Assembly (NCBI GenBank): GCA_902635645.1
Contig: CACPON010000008.1
Coordinates: 1-46,439, forward strand
Source: an uncultured SAR86 cluster bacterium
Lineage (GTDB): Bacteria; Pseudomonadota; Gammaproteobacteria; Magnimaribacterales; D2472
Length of the DNA stretch: 46,439 bases
Reading direction: 5' to 3'
Positions 1 through 7,502 of the stretch are shown in pieces. Both the position numbers and the translations under genes were made by a program. The first letter of the stretch is position 1, and each line of letters opens with the position of its first letter. Below the pieces are notes generated by a model. That model was not told the origin of the DNA, made no database searches, and saw nothing but the letters and a program-made list of their open reading frames with translations.

Positions 1-1
1 A

Positions 2-484
2 AAGCTTGGAAAGAAAAATACATGGATGCTGTCCATGACTTTATTATTCATAGGATTTTGTATATTTTATCTTTATCCAATTGCAGAGCTTAATGAGCTC
101 TTATTTATTTTGTCTTTTATTGGTTTTGCAAATGGTGCTACTGGCGTTTTGTTTTGGTCAATGCTACCAGATACTATTGAATATGGTGAATGGAAGACTG
201 GCATTAGAACTGAATCCTCATTGTATGGTTTTATGACTTTTGCTCAGAAAGGAGCAATAGCATTCGCTGCAGTAATTTTAGGAATGATACTAACGAACAT
301 CGGTTTTGAGCCTAATGAAGTTCAGACTGAGCAAACCTTAGAATCCTTAAAAAATTTAATGTCACTTATTCCTCTTATTGGAGTTTTTATAAGTTTTGTT
401 TTGGTATATTTTTACCCAATTGATAGAGAATTCCACAAAAAACTGATTGATGAGATTAATTTAAGAAAGCTAAAAAATGTCTAA
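2..484 (+). CDS. GPH-family (MelB-like) MFS sugar:cation symporter, 3' part
   Basis: This is the C-terminal part of a multi-pass sugar symporter; its 5' end lies outside the window. The frame is open from base 2 (K-L-G-K-K-N-T-W before the ATG at 26), so the ATG in the ORF track is internal. About five hydrophobic helices remain. The segment with MLPDTIEYGEWKTGIR is typical of the glycoside-pentoside-hexuronide (GPH) branch of MFS carriers. It overlaps the next gene by 8 nt (ATGTCTAA), implying translational coupling, and lies by a beta-glucosidase gene, so a glycoside or oligosaccharide is the likely substrate (inference). The family call is good; the substrate is not known. Confidence 0.85.
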   Translation, partial: KLGKKNTWMLSMTLLFIGFCIFYLYPIAELNELLFILSFIGFANGATGVLFWSMLPDTIEYGEWKTGIRTESSLYGFMTFAQKGAIAFAAVILGMILTNIGFEPNEVQTEQTLESLKNLMSLIPLIGVFISFVLVYFYPIDREFHKKLIDEINLRKLKNV

Positions 485-2480
485 GGTTAGATGGGGTATT
501 ATTGGAACTGGCTCAATAGCGAACGCTTTTGCGCATTCAATAAAGCATTGCAATCATTCAGAGTTGATTGCTGTTTTTGGAAGAAATAAAGAGACACTTC
601 AAATATTCTCTCAAAAATTCGATGTTGCCGGTATAAATGAGATTGATGAACTGGTTGCATCAAACGTAATAGATGCAATTTATATTGCAACACCTCACAG
701 TTCACATTTTGAATATGCATTGCAAGCAATAAAGAACAACAAACATGTCCTATGTGAAAAGCCAATTGCAATGAACCATATTGAAAGTATGGTCCTATTT
801 GGACTGGCTAAAGATCATGGAGTTTTCTTAATGGAAGCATATATGTACAGAACACACCCACAAACTTTTAATATTCTTAAAAATATTGAAAGCCTGTGTG
901 ACACTAATGAAAAAGTAGAAATTAATGCCTCATTTGGATTTCATGCAGAAATACCTAAAGACCATAGACTAAGAAACCCTATGTTAGGAGGCGGAGCTAT
1001 TATGGATGTAGGCTGTTATCCCTTATCAATGAGTAAATTATTAGCAGGACATATATTAAAAAAACCGTATGCGGACCCAATAAGCATTGAAGCTAGTGGT
1101 AACTTGGATGAGACTGGTGTTGATAGCAATTCAAAAGCTCGTATTGTGTTTTCAGAAAATATTGAGGCTAATATCTCATGTGCCATTAATGAGGTATATG
1201 AAAATAACTTAGAAATTATTAGTGGCGACTATAAGTTAAGTATTAGCCAACCATGGCACTGTGGTCAATTTCAAGACGGACATTCTTCAATAAAGGTTTA
1301 TTCCAAAAATAAACTTGTTGATGAAATTTCTTACAAAGATGAGGTTGGGCTCTTTACAAGAGAAATCGATCACGCTTCTGAATGTATTCTCAACAATAAA
1401 TTGGAATCTGATTTAATATCTCATGCTGATTCTCAAAGCATAATGTTGTGGCTTGATAAATGGAGAAAAGAGCTCGGTATTAAATGCCCTCACGAATCAA
1501 AAGAGACTTCTCAACTTATTAAATCAAAGTTTTTTTCTACCCAAAATAAAAAACTTGAAGGAATCAAAATCGATGGATTTGATAAAGATTTTTCTAGGTT
1601 AGTTCTTGGTTGCGACAATCAAACTTCAGACATTCATGCTTTTGCTATGTTTGATTATTTTTACGGAGCAGGGGGAAGAGTTTTTGATACAGCATATATT
1701 TATAACAATGGCATGGGTGATAAATATTTAGGAAATTGGATTAATTCTAGAGGCCTTCAAGAAGAGGTTATAGTCTTGGGCAAGGGGGCGCATACACCTG
1801 ATTGCAGACCGGAATGTATTAAACCGCAAATCATCGAATCATTAGAAAGATTAAATCTTGATAAAATTGATATTTATTGTCTCCACAGGGACAACAACGA
1901 TATACCAGTATCTGAATTTATTGATGCTCTTGATGAAATAAAAGCCGAAGGTTTTATTCATAAAATTGGTGCCTCTAATTGGAAGTTGGAAAGGTTTAAA
2001 CAAGCCAGAGATTTTGCACTTAAAGAAAATAAGGAACCTTTCACTATATTAAGTAACAACTTTAGTCTTGCAGAAATGATTGATCCTGTGTGGCCTGGTT
2101 GTGTGGCTATTGATAATAATTTTTTAGATTATATTGATCAAAACAATATCATATTGTTTCCATGGTCTAGCACTGCAAGAGGCTTTTTTATTAAGAAAAA
2201 AGAAATAGCTACAAGTGATCATTTTTCAAATCCATCCATGGATGAAGAAAAAAGAGTTTGGCATAGTGAAAGTAATCTAAAAAAAAGGGAGATTTGTTTT
2301 AACATAGCAGCAGAAAGGAGTGTTGAACCAATAGAGATCGCTCTTGCGTATGTAATGCAATCTTCAAAGACAATATTCCCTCTTATTGGACCAAGAACTA
2401 TTAACGAATTAAATAGCTCTATTTTTGCTACAAGTCTTAATTTAACAAATACAGAAATTGAACAATTAACTATAAATTAA
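477..2480 (+). CDS. Gfo/Idh/MocA oxidoreductase fused to an aldo/keto reductase
   Basis: A single 667-aa protein contains two complete NAD(P)-dependent oxidoreductases. Residues 1-340 are a Gfo/Idh/MocA dehydrogenase with the Rossmann motif GIIGTGSIA at 7-15, the conserved EKP at 94-96 and GGGAIMDVGCYP near 171-182. Residues about 365-667 are an aldo/keto reductase barrel with the tetrad D404 and Y407 (DTAYIY), K436 (VLGKG) and H470 (CLH). The natural reading is one polypeptide doing two sequential redox steps on a sugar or keto-sugar (inference). It is coupled to the upstream sugar symporter and overlaps the convergent GH3 gene by 11 nt. The reading frame is uninterrupted, so this is not an assembly join of two ORFs in different frames. 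Confidence 0.88.
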   Translation: MSKVRWGIIGTGSIANAFAHSIKHCNHSELIAVFGRNKETLQIFSQKFDVAGINEIDELVASNVIDAIYIATPHSSHFEYALQAIKNNKHVLCEKPIAMNHIESMVLFGLAKDHGVFLMEAYMYRTHPQTFNILKNIESLCDTNEKVEINASFGFHAEIPKDHRLRNPMLGGGAIMDVGCYPLSMSKLLAGHILKKPYADPISIEASGNLDETGVDSNSKARIVFSENIEANISCAINEVYENNLEIISGDYKLSISQPWHCGQFQDGHSSIKVYSKNKLVDEISYKDEVGLFTREIDHASECILNNKLESDLISHADSQSIMLWLDKWRKELGIKCPHESKETSQLIKSKFFSTQNKKLEGIKIDGFDKDFSRLVLGCDNQTSDIHAFAMFDYFYGAGGRVFDTAYIYNNGMGDKYLGNWINSRGLQEEVIVLGKGAHTPDCRPECIKPQIIESLERLNLDKIDIYCLHRDNNDIPVSEFIDALDEIKAEGFIHKIGASNWKLERFKQARDFALKENKEPFTILSNNFSLAEMIDPVWPGCVAIDNNFLDYIDQNNIILFPWSSTARGFFIKKKEIATSDHFSNPSMDEEKRVWHSESNLKKREICFNIAAERSVEPIEIALAYVMQSSKTIFPLIGPRTINELNSSIFATSLNLTNTEIEQLTIN

Positions 2481-4893
2481 TTCTTTCAATCAGTTTAATA
2501 TCCCTTGACGAAGATCCTATCAAAATATCATATACTTTATATTTAATATCCCAGTCGTTCTTTGATAAATCCCATGAGGAGAAATTTCTTTTACTTAATT
2601 CAATCTCAATTTCTTTAGACTCACCTGGATTCAAAAATGTTTTATCGAAACCCTGAAGTGTTTTAATTGGTTCATTGTTGTCACTTTCATTTGGCTGCAC
2701 ATAACATTGTGAAATCTCAGAACCAGAAGTATCTCCGGTATTTTTGATCGTATATGAACAAATAAAACTATCATTCATACTTTTTTTAATTTTTAATTCG
2801 GAATATTCAAATTCTGTATAAGATAAACCGTGGCCAAATGGGAAAAGAGGCTCAATTAAATTCTTGTCATACCATTTATAGCCCACCAATAATTTTTCAA
2901 CATAATCCATTTGTAAATTTTTACCGGGATAGGATTCAAAAGCAGGAGTGTCTGAGAGGTTTACTGGAAATGTTGTCGGTAACTTTCCAGATGGGTTTGT
3001 GGCCCCAGTTAAAACATCAACAAGAGCATTGCCATATTCTTGACCGGCATACCATGATTGAATAACAGCTTTCGCTTTGTTAATCCATGGCATATTTATT
3101 GGTGAACCAGTATTTAAAACAACTATTGTATTAGGATTTATTTCTAATACTTTTTCAATAAGTTCATTTTGCTTACCAGGGAGATTAAAATCTACTCTGT
3201 CATTCCCCTCAGTTTCCCAGTCTGAATTGGTACCTACCATTAATACTACTTGCTCAACTTCTTTTGCGATGTTGAGTGCTTCGTCCATTAAATCAATTTT
3301 ATCTGGTGGCTGACATCCTATGTAAATAGCAGGAAAATTACCTTCAAATTTATATTGAATCTCAATCTTATAACTTTTATTTTTCTTAAGTACTTTGCCA
3401 CCTCTTTTTGACGCAGTTCCATGAGCAAAAAATGCATCTCCTGGAGAAGCATTAGTCCAGTTGTCTATTATTTCAGTCTCATCGATTAGTAATTTACTTT
3501 TTCCTATCGCAAAAATTTCAAAGTTATGTTCTCCAGTAATGTTTGGAGTATAAGTACAAGAAAATTTAACAAGAATATCGGGCTTTTCATCACCTCCAAT
3601 AATATCCTTTGCAAAACCCTCAAATATCCAAAACTTACTTCCGGTTAAAACCTTGCTAGAAATGAAATCATTCCCATCCTCAGTGACATTATAGTATTCA
3701 ACTAAAAACCCATCTTCTTTTGTAAGTGATTTATTTATTTCAGGAAGGTATCTATAGGTATGGCATCCTTTTGAGGATCGAATTAAAGTATTGTCATTCA
3801 AAGAGCTTTTAAAAGCTTCAATTGGGTGTGATTCATAGTAGGGCACAAGAGTTGCGCTCCCACCACCAATTATCTGGGCTTTAGTTCCGTTTGGCCCAAT
3901 AATGCCAATTGAAGAAATATCTTTTTTCATTGGAAGGATATTTTCATTCTTCAATAGAACCATCCCTTCTTGAGCAGCTCTTTTTAAAAGTTGTTGCTGT
4001 GAACTTGAATTAACAACGCCTTCTGATTGGTTGTCTAGATTTTCATATCTTTTAGAGAAATTTAATACATTCAATATTCTTTTTACTTTGTCATCAATCA
4101 TCTTAATTGATATTTTTTTTTCATTAACCGCTTTGAGTAAATTTTCTCCCCATGTTTTAGCAGGGCCAGGCATTTCTAAATCAAGTCCGCCTAATGCATT
4201 TTCAATAGTTTCAGTTGCAGCACCCCAATCACTGACAACATAACCATCAAAACCCCATTCATTTTTTAAAATATTGATAAGGAGGTTTTCATCCGAGCTA
4301 CAATAAATATTATTTAGTTTGTTGTAAGCACTCATAACAACTTGAGCATTGGCTTCTTTTATAGCCATTTCAAAAGGAAGAAGATAAATTTCTCTTAATG
4401 TCTTTTCATCAATATTTGAGCTGACTGTGTACCTTTCAAACTCTGTATCATTACCAACAAAATGTTTTAAGCATGCAGCCACATCTCTTGATTGAACGCC
4501 GTCTACATAATCAATAGCTATTTTCCCCGTTAAAAAAGGATCTTCAGAAAAACATTCAAAGTGTCTTCCCCCTAAAGGGTGTCTGTGGATATTAATAGTC
4601 GGACCTAAAAGAACATCTACACCTTTTGCTTTTGCCTCATTTCCTAATTCTTGTCCAAGTTCGTTAACAAGTTCCATATTCCATGTTGATGCAACAGATA
4701 TAGCACATGGAAAACATGCAGATGACTTACCTGATTTTCCATCACCCCTAACACCATTAGGTCCATCAGACATTTTGAGGCTTGGGATGTTTAATCTTTC
4801 AATTTTATGGGTATACCAAGCATCATAACCACTTAAAATTTGAATCTTTTCTTTAAGCGTTAGTTCTTTTAGGAGTTTTTCGGGGTTGAGCAT
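2470..4893 (-). CDS. Glycoside hydrolase family 3 beta-glucosidase with PA14 insert
   Basis: This 807-aa GH3 enzyme probably releases terminal beta-linked sugars from oligosaccharides. The N-terminal TIM barrel carries the nucleophile Asp222 in YVVSDWGA, and KHFVGND is present near 143-149. The alpha/beta sandwich holds the likely acid/base Glu562 in TEGNDR. A PA14-type beta domain (about 393-530) is inserted in the second domain, and a fibronectin-III-like domain ends the protein. No signal peptide is visible (MLNPEKLLKELTLKEKIQIL), so it probably acts in the cytoplasm on imported sugars, fitting the neighbouring symporter. Substrate linkage (for example laminarin- or cellobiose-type) cannot be read from sequence. 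The 3' end overlaps the oxidoreductase fusion gene by 11 nt. Confidence 0.92.
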   Translation of the reverse strand: MLNPEKLLKELTLKEKIQILSGYDAWYTHKIERLNIPSLKMSDGPNGVRGDGKSGKSSACFPCAISVASTWNMELVNELGQELGNEAKAKGVDVLLGPTINIHRHPLGGRHFECFSEDPFLTGKIAIDYVDGVQSRDVAACLKHFVGNDTEFERYTVSSNIDEKTLREIYLLPFEMAIKEANAQVVMSAYNKLNNIYCSSDENLLINILKNEWGFDGYVVSDWGAATETIENALGGLDLEMPGPAKTWGENLLKAVNEKKISIKMIDDKVKRILNVLNFSKRYENLDNQSEGVVNSSSQQQLLKRAAQEGMVLLKNENILPMKKDISSIGIIGPNGTKAQIIGGGSATLVPYYESHPIEAFKSSLNDNTLIRSSKGCHTYRYLPEINKSLTKEDGFLVEYYNVTEDGNDFISSKVLTGSKFWIFEGFAKDIIGGDEKPDILVKFSCTYTPNITGEHNFEIFAIGKSKLLIDETEIIDNWTNASPGDAFFAHGTASKRGGKVLKKNKSYKIEIQYKFEGNFPAIYIGCQPPDKIDLMDEALNIAKEVEQVVLMVGTNSDWETEGNDRVDFNLPGKQNELIEKVLEINPNTIVVLNTGSPINMPWINKAKAVIQSWYAGQEYGNALVDVLTGATNPSGKLPTTFPVNLSDTPAFESYPGKNLQMDYVEKLLVGYKWYDKNLIEPLFPFGHGLSYTEFEYSELKIKKSMNDSFICSYTIKNTGDTSGSEISQCYVQPNESDNNEPIKTLQGFDKTFLNPGESKEIEIELSKRNFSSWDLSKNDWDIKYKVYDILIGSSSRDIKLIERINL

Positions 4894-4943
4894 CTTGCCA
4901 TATTAAATGGTTATTTAACTATCTTCAATTATGTTTTTTTTGT

Positions 4944-4949
4944 TATAGT
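4944..4949 (+). promoter_or_regulatory. Probable -10 box, leaderless start of the small membrane protein gene
   Basis: TATAGT lies 9 nt before the ATG at 4959, with no Shine-Dalgarno sequence between. This spacing puts transcription start at or next to the start codon. No convincing -35 is seen. Confidence 0.4.
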
Positions 4950-4958
4950 TTGAATAAT

Positions 4959-5213
4959 ATGATTGAACAAATTAAAAAATCAGTAATGCTCTTTAATGCA
5001 CCAATTCAAAGAGTGTATCAAGCTAATCGCGGAACTATCATAAGAACAATCATATATACAATTGGCCATTTTGTTATTGCAGCCTCATGCGTGATGTATT
5101 TTACTGGTGCTAGCTTCTCTGCAGCTATAACGGATGCAATTGTAGAGCCTTTATTAAACAGTGTTTGGTATTTTGTATTAGACAAGTACTGGGCAAGCAA
5201 ATACCCAAGTTAA
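4959..5213 (+). CDS. Small DUF2061-like membrane protein
   Basis: An 84-aa protein with an N-terminal amphipathic stretch and two hydrophobic helices (TIIYTIGHFVIAASCVMYF and a second ending NSVWYFVLDKYW). The basic start, the paired helices and the aromatic C-terminus resemble DUF2061 small membrane proteins, whose function is unknown. The ORF track begins at a TTG (4950); the ATG three codons later is preferred because a -10 box sits just upstream. The gene stands alone between the divergent GH3 gene and the riboswitch region. Confidence 0.6.
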   Translation: MIEQIKKSVMLFNAPIQRVYQANRGTIIRTIIYTIGHFVIAASCVMYFTGASFSAAITDAIVEPLLNSVWYFVLDKYWASKYPS

Positions 5214-5230
5214 AAAAGTTATATAAAATC

Positions 5231-5259
5231 TTTACATTATCAATATTTATAAGTTAAAT
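5231..5259 (+). promoter_or_regulatory. Candidate sigma70 promoter for the riboswitch-methyltransferase transcript
   Basis: TTTACA (5231-5236) and TTAAAT (5254-5259) are separated by 17 nt. Transcription would begin just before the riboswitch stem at 5272. AT-rich sequence makes chance matches common. Confidence 0.35.
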
Positions 5260-5271
5260 ATGTGTATAAAT

Positions 5272-5324
5272 AAATCGTGATTTGATCCTATTGCTGCGAT
5301 TTAAAAAAAAATTGCTAAAACGGA
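5272..5324 (+). promoter_or_regulatory. SAM-II/SAM-V-type S-adenosylmethionine riboswitch
   Basis: A perfect 6-bp stem, AAATCG (5272-5277) with CGATTT (5297-5302), closes a 19-nt loop TGATTTGATCCTATTGCTG. An A-rich linker follows, then GCTAAAACGG (5314-5323). This is the SAM-II pseudoknot arrangement: the well-known SAM-II loop reads UGAUUU...UAUUGC with a downstream GCUAAAA-GG segment, and both core strings are present. Loop ATCCT (5285-5289) can also pair with AGGAT (5335-5339), possibly extending or competing with the pseudoknot. The gene downstream is a homocysteine methyltransferase, the expected kind of target, since SAM-V in marine bacteria is known upstream of bhmT-type genes. SAM-II and SAM-V share this core and are not separated here. 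How binding reaches the ribosome site about 60 nt downstream is unclear. Confidence 0.8.
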
Positions 5325-5397
5325 AATTTTTCCCAGGATTTAACAAAATAATTTCTTCTAAATTTTAGAGGAAGTACTTACATATGGAGAGAAAATA

Positions 5398-6456
5398 ATG
5401 AAAAGACAACTAATTGAGAGATTAAACGCCGGGCCTGTGATTTGTGCAGAGGGGTTCTTATTTGAGGTTGAAAAAAGAGGTTATCTTGCTGCTGGAGAAT
5501 TTGTTCCAATGGTTGCATTAGAGCATCCAGAGGCTCTTGAAAACCTTCATAAAGATTTTCAGCATGCTGGATCAGATATTGTTCAGGCATTTACTTACAA
5601 TGGCCATAGAGAAAAAATGCGAGTAATTGGCAAAGAAGAGTTACTAGAACCACTCAATAGAGCTGCATTAAAAATAGCAAAAAAAATTGCTGACAACCCA
5701 ATTGATGGCGGTGAGCCAAATTTAATGTCAGGTAATATTTCAAACTCAAATATCTGGGAAGAAAATGATAAAGCTTCTCATCTTGAAGTTGAAAGAATGT
5801 TTAATGAAATGGTCGGTTGGGCTGTTGATGAAGGTGCTGATTTAATAATGGGTGAAACATTTTATTATGCTGAAGAAGCATACAAAGCACTTGAGATTAT
5901 GAAGCAATCAGGATTGCCAGCAGTTGTAAATATAGCACCAATGGGTGAAAACATAATGCGTGATGGAGTTTCTGTTGAAGATACCTGCAAAGAGTTAGAA
6001 CAAAGAGGGGCAGATGTTGTAGGCATGAATTGTTTTAGAGGTCCTGCAACAATGCTTCCTTATTTAAAAGAAATTAGAAAAGCTATCAAATGTCATATGG
6101 CGGCTCTTCCGTTGCCTTTTAGAACAACTGAAGAAAACCCAACTTTCTTTAACTTGCCTGACAATAATGGATGTACATGTGAGGCGCCTCACGGAAGAAC
6201 TTTCCCAACTGCATTAGATCCCCTTTACTGCAACAGATATGAAATGAGAGCTTTCTTTAAAGAAGTTCATGAATTAGGTATTAATTTACTAGGTGTTTGT
6301 TGTGGAGCAACACCAATGCATCAAAGGGAAGTTGCTGAGGCAGTGGGCAAAACAGTACCAGCATCTAAGTATAGAGAAAAGATGGAAAATCATTTTATGT
6401 ATGGAACTAATGAAAGAACTGCAAAGCATATGCAGGATTATGGTGACAAAGCATAA
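5398..6456 (+). CDS. Homocysteine S-methyltransferase, betaine-homocysteine-methyltransferase-like
   Basis: This enzyme makes methionine by methyl transfer to homocysteine with a zinc-activated thiolate, independent of cobalamin. The zinc ligands are visible: Cys212 in VGMNC and Cys301-Cys302 in LLGVCCGA. At 352 aa it is shorter than vertebrate BHMT (about 406 aa), lacking much of the C-terminal dimerization arm. Betaine is the likeliest methyl donor by similarity, but other onium donors such as DMSP are possible. A GGAGAG ribosome site precedes the ATG by 8 nt. The SAM-II/V-like element upstream suggests repression when SAM is abundant. Transcribed alone. Confidence 0.85.
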   Translation: MKRQLIERLNAGPVICAEGFLFEVEKRGYLAAGEFVPMVALEHPEALENLHKDFQHAGSDIVQAFTYNGHREKMRVIGKEELLEPLNRAALKIAKKIADNPIDGGEPNLMSGNISNSNIWEENDKASHLEVERMFNEMVGWAVDEGADLIMGETFYYAEEAYKALEIMKQSGLPAVVNIAPMGENIMRDGVSVEDTCKELEQRGADVVGMNCFRGPATMLPYLKEIRKAIKCHMAALPLPFRTTEENPTFFNLPDNNGCTCEAPHGRTFPTALDPLYCNRYEMRAFFKEVHELGINLLGVCCGATPMHQREVAEAVGKTVPASKYREKMENHFMYGTNERTAKHMQDYGDKA

Positions 6457-6502
6457 ATAATATATAGATAGAGCATAATTTTTTTCTTTTGCCATTCTAA
6501 TA

Positions 6503-6530
6503 TTGTGGCTGTAGTTTTAATTTATATGAT
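6503..6530 (+). promoter_or_regulatory. Candidate promoter of the exported unknown protein gene
   Basis: TTGTGG (6503-6508) and TATGAT (6525-6530) have a 16-nt spacer, ending 16 nt before the ATG at 6547. No Shine-Dalgarno sequence is seen. Confidence 0.35.
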
Positions 6531-6546
6531 GAATTAAAATAAAATT

Positions 6547-7131
6547 ATGCGATATCTTCTTCTAGTTTTATTCTCTTTCTCCATTTATGGAGAGACTAGT
6601 AAAATTTTGTGTGAATTAGATGGAACTTATTCAGTAACCTACAAAGATATTAAGAAAACATACCTTTCTGAAGGTATAGAACTCTTCAAAAATTTAGCTA
6701 GACAGACACAACAATCTTTATTTTTGCTTCAAAGAGCAAAAACAAACTTTGCTGAAGAAGATTGGCAAAAAGATAAAATCTACATCGTTCAGTACTGGGA
6801 AGTTGATTCGGAAAAAGAAACTTTTAAATCACTTACTCATACATTAGAGCCTTCTCCAATATGGATTAATCCAGATGCTGAGTGGAAAGCTACAAAATCT
6901 AAAACTGGTATTACAGTAGAACATTCTATGAATTCTGGTGAAACTCATAGTATTTTTCCAGATTACGAAGTTGGTGCCTATAGAGTTTCAAATACTTTTA
7001 ACTGGTATACAGGCAAGGGTCAGATGTCAGGAGATATTTGGCTTAATAAGAAAGATGGTTCAAAAAATAAGAATCCAAAAATTGAAATTTTTGCTTCAGG
7101 TAAATGTGAAACTCAAAAAAAGAAATTTTAG
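6547..7131 (+). CDS. Exported protein of unknown function
   Basis: A 194-aa protein I do not recognise. MRYLLLVLFSFSIYGETS looks like a short signal peptide with possible cleavage after YGE. The mature part is hydrophilic and beta-rich, with two cysteines far apart (C22 in ILCELDG and one in ASGKCETQ near the C-terminus) that could form a disulfide. Repeated polar-aromatic segments (NTFNWYTGKGQMSGDIWLN) suggest a compact beta domain. It has its own candidate promoter and no clear operon partner. Confidence 0.7.
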   Translation: MRYLLLVLFSFSIYGETSKILCELDGTYSVTYKDIKKTYLSEGIELFKNLARQTQQSLFLLQRAKTNFAEEDWQKDKIYIVQYWEVDSEKETFKSLTHTLEPSPIWINPDAEWKATKSKTGITVEHSMNSGETHSIFPDYEVGAYRVSNTFNWYTGKGQMSGDIWLNKKDGSKNKNPKIEIFASGKCETQKKKF

Positions 7132-7133
7132 GC

Positions 7134-7220
7134 CTAAGCAACGCTAGCAATAAACAAGCAAAGTACAACAATAATTAAAACAATATACTTATCTACTTTT
7201 TCTAAAATTTTATCTATCAT
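7134..7220 (-). CDS. Possible 28-aa single-helix membrane protein
   Basis: An ATG-initiated minus-strand ORF too short for the supplied track reads MIDKILEKVDKYIVLIIVVL then CLFIASVA. It has a short charged N-terminus followed by one strongly hydrophobic helix, the classic design of bacterial small membrane proteins. It ends 3 nt from the stop of the plus-strand exported-protein gene. A purine run AGGGG lies upstream, but about 15 nt from the ATG, which is too far to be a convincing ribosome site. Hydrophobic short ORFs also arise by chance in AT-rich DNA, so confidence is moderate. Confidence 0.42.
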   Translation of the reverse strand: MIDKILEKVDKYIVLIIVVLCLFIASVA

Positions 7221-7292
7221 TTTTAAATTATATAAACCCCTATTACTTTTATATTAAAAGTACAATCCGAATACTATGTTCAAAGACTTACT

Positions 7293-7454
7293 TTATTTTT
7301 TTCGAGCTTTTCGTAATTCTCTATAAAGCTTATTGAGTCTCTTTTTCTTAATTTCTCTTACAGCTTTTCTCTTTGAACTAGCAATTGCTGATTTCCTTGC
7401 TCTTTCTCCTTTATCTATAAAATAATCTCCTAAAAGAATTTTTAATGATATCAA
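7293..7454 (-). CDS. Possible small, very basic protein (about 40-53 aa)
   Basis: An open minus-strand frame not in the track ends in GERARKSAIASSKRKAVREI then KKKRLNKLYRELRKARKK. The lysine/arginine-rich helical composition resembles small ribosome-associated or nucleic-acid-binding proteins, but I cannot assign a family. The start is uncertain: TTG at 7454 gives 53 aa but has no ribosome site, while AGGAG followed by 8 nt leads to an ATA codon beginning at IDKGERARK. It shares the 371-nt stretch between the exported protein and hflX with the 28-aa ORF. A chance open frame is possible, but the composition is not typical of random AT-rich DNA. Confidence 0.45.
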   Translation of the reverse strand: MISLKILLGDYFIDKGERARKSAIASSKRKAVREIKKKRLNKLYRELRKARKK

Positions 7455-7484
7455 TTTAATAGTAACAAATTTTTATAAAATCTC

Positions 7485-7490
7485 TACAAT
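7485..7490 (+). promoter_or_regulatory. Probable -10 box of hflX (near-leaderless)
   Basis: TACAAT ends 12 nt before the hflX ATG. GTAACA at 7462-7467 could be a weak -35 with 17-nt spacing. No Shine-Dalgarno sequence lies between, so the leader would be only about 5 nt. Confidence 0.4.
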
Positions 7491-7502
7491 ATTCTTAAAT
7501 AT

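Noticed and set aside
499-771. Antisense ORFs inside coding genes (e.g. 499-771 -, 3077-3313 +, 8297-8608 -, 40148-40582 +)
   Set aside because: They lie opposite well-recognised genes and have shadow-like composition with no start signals or family features.
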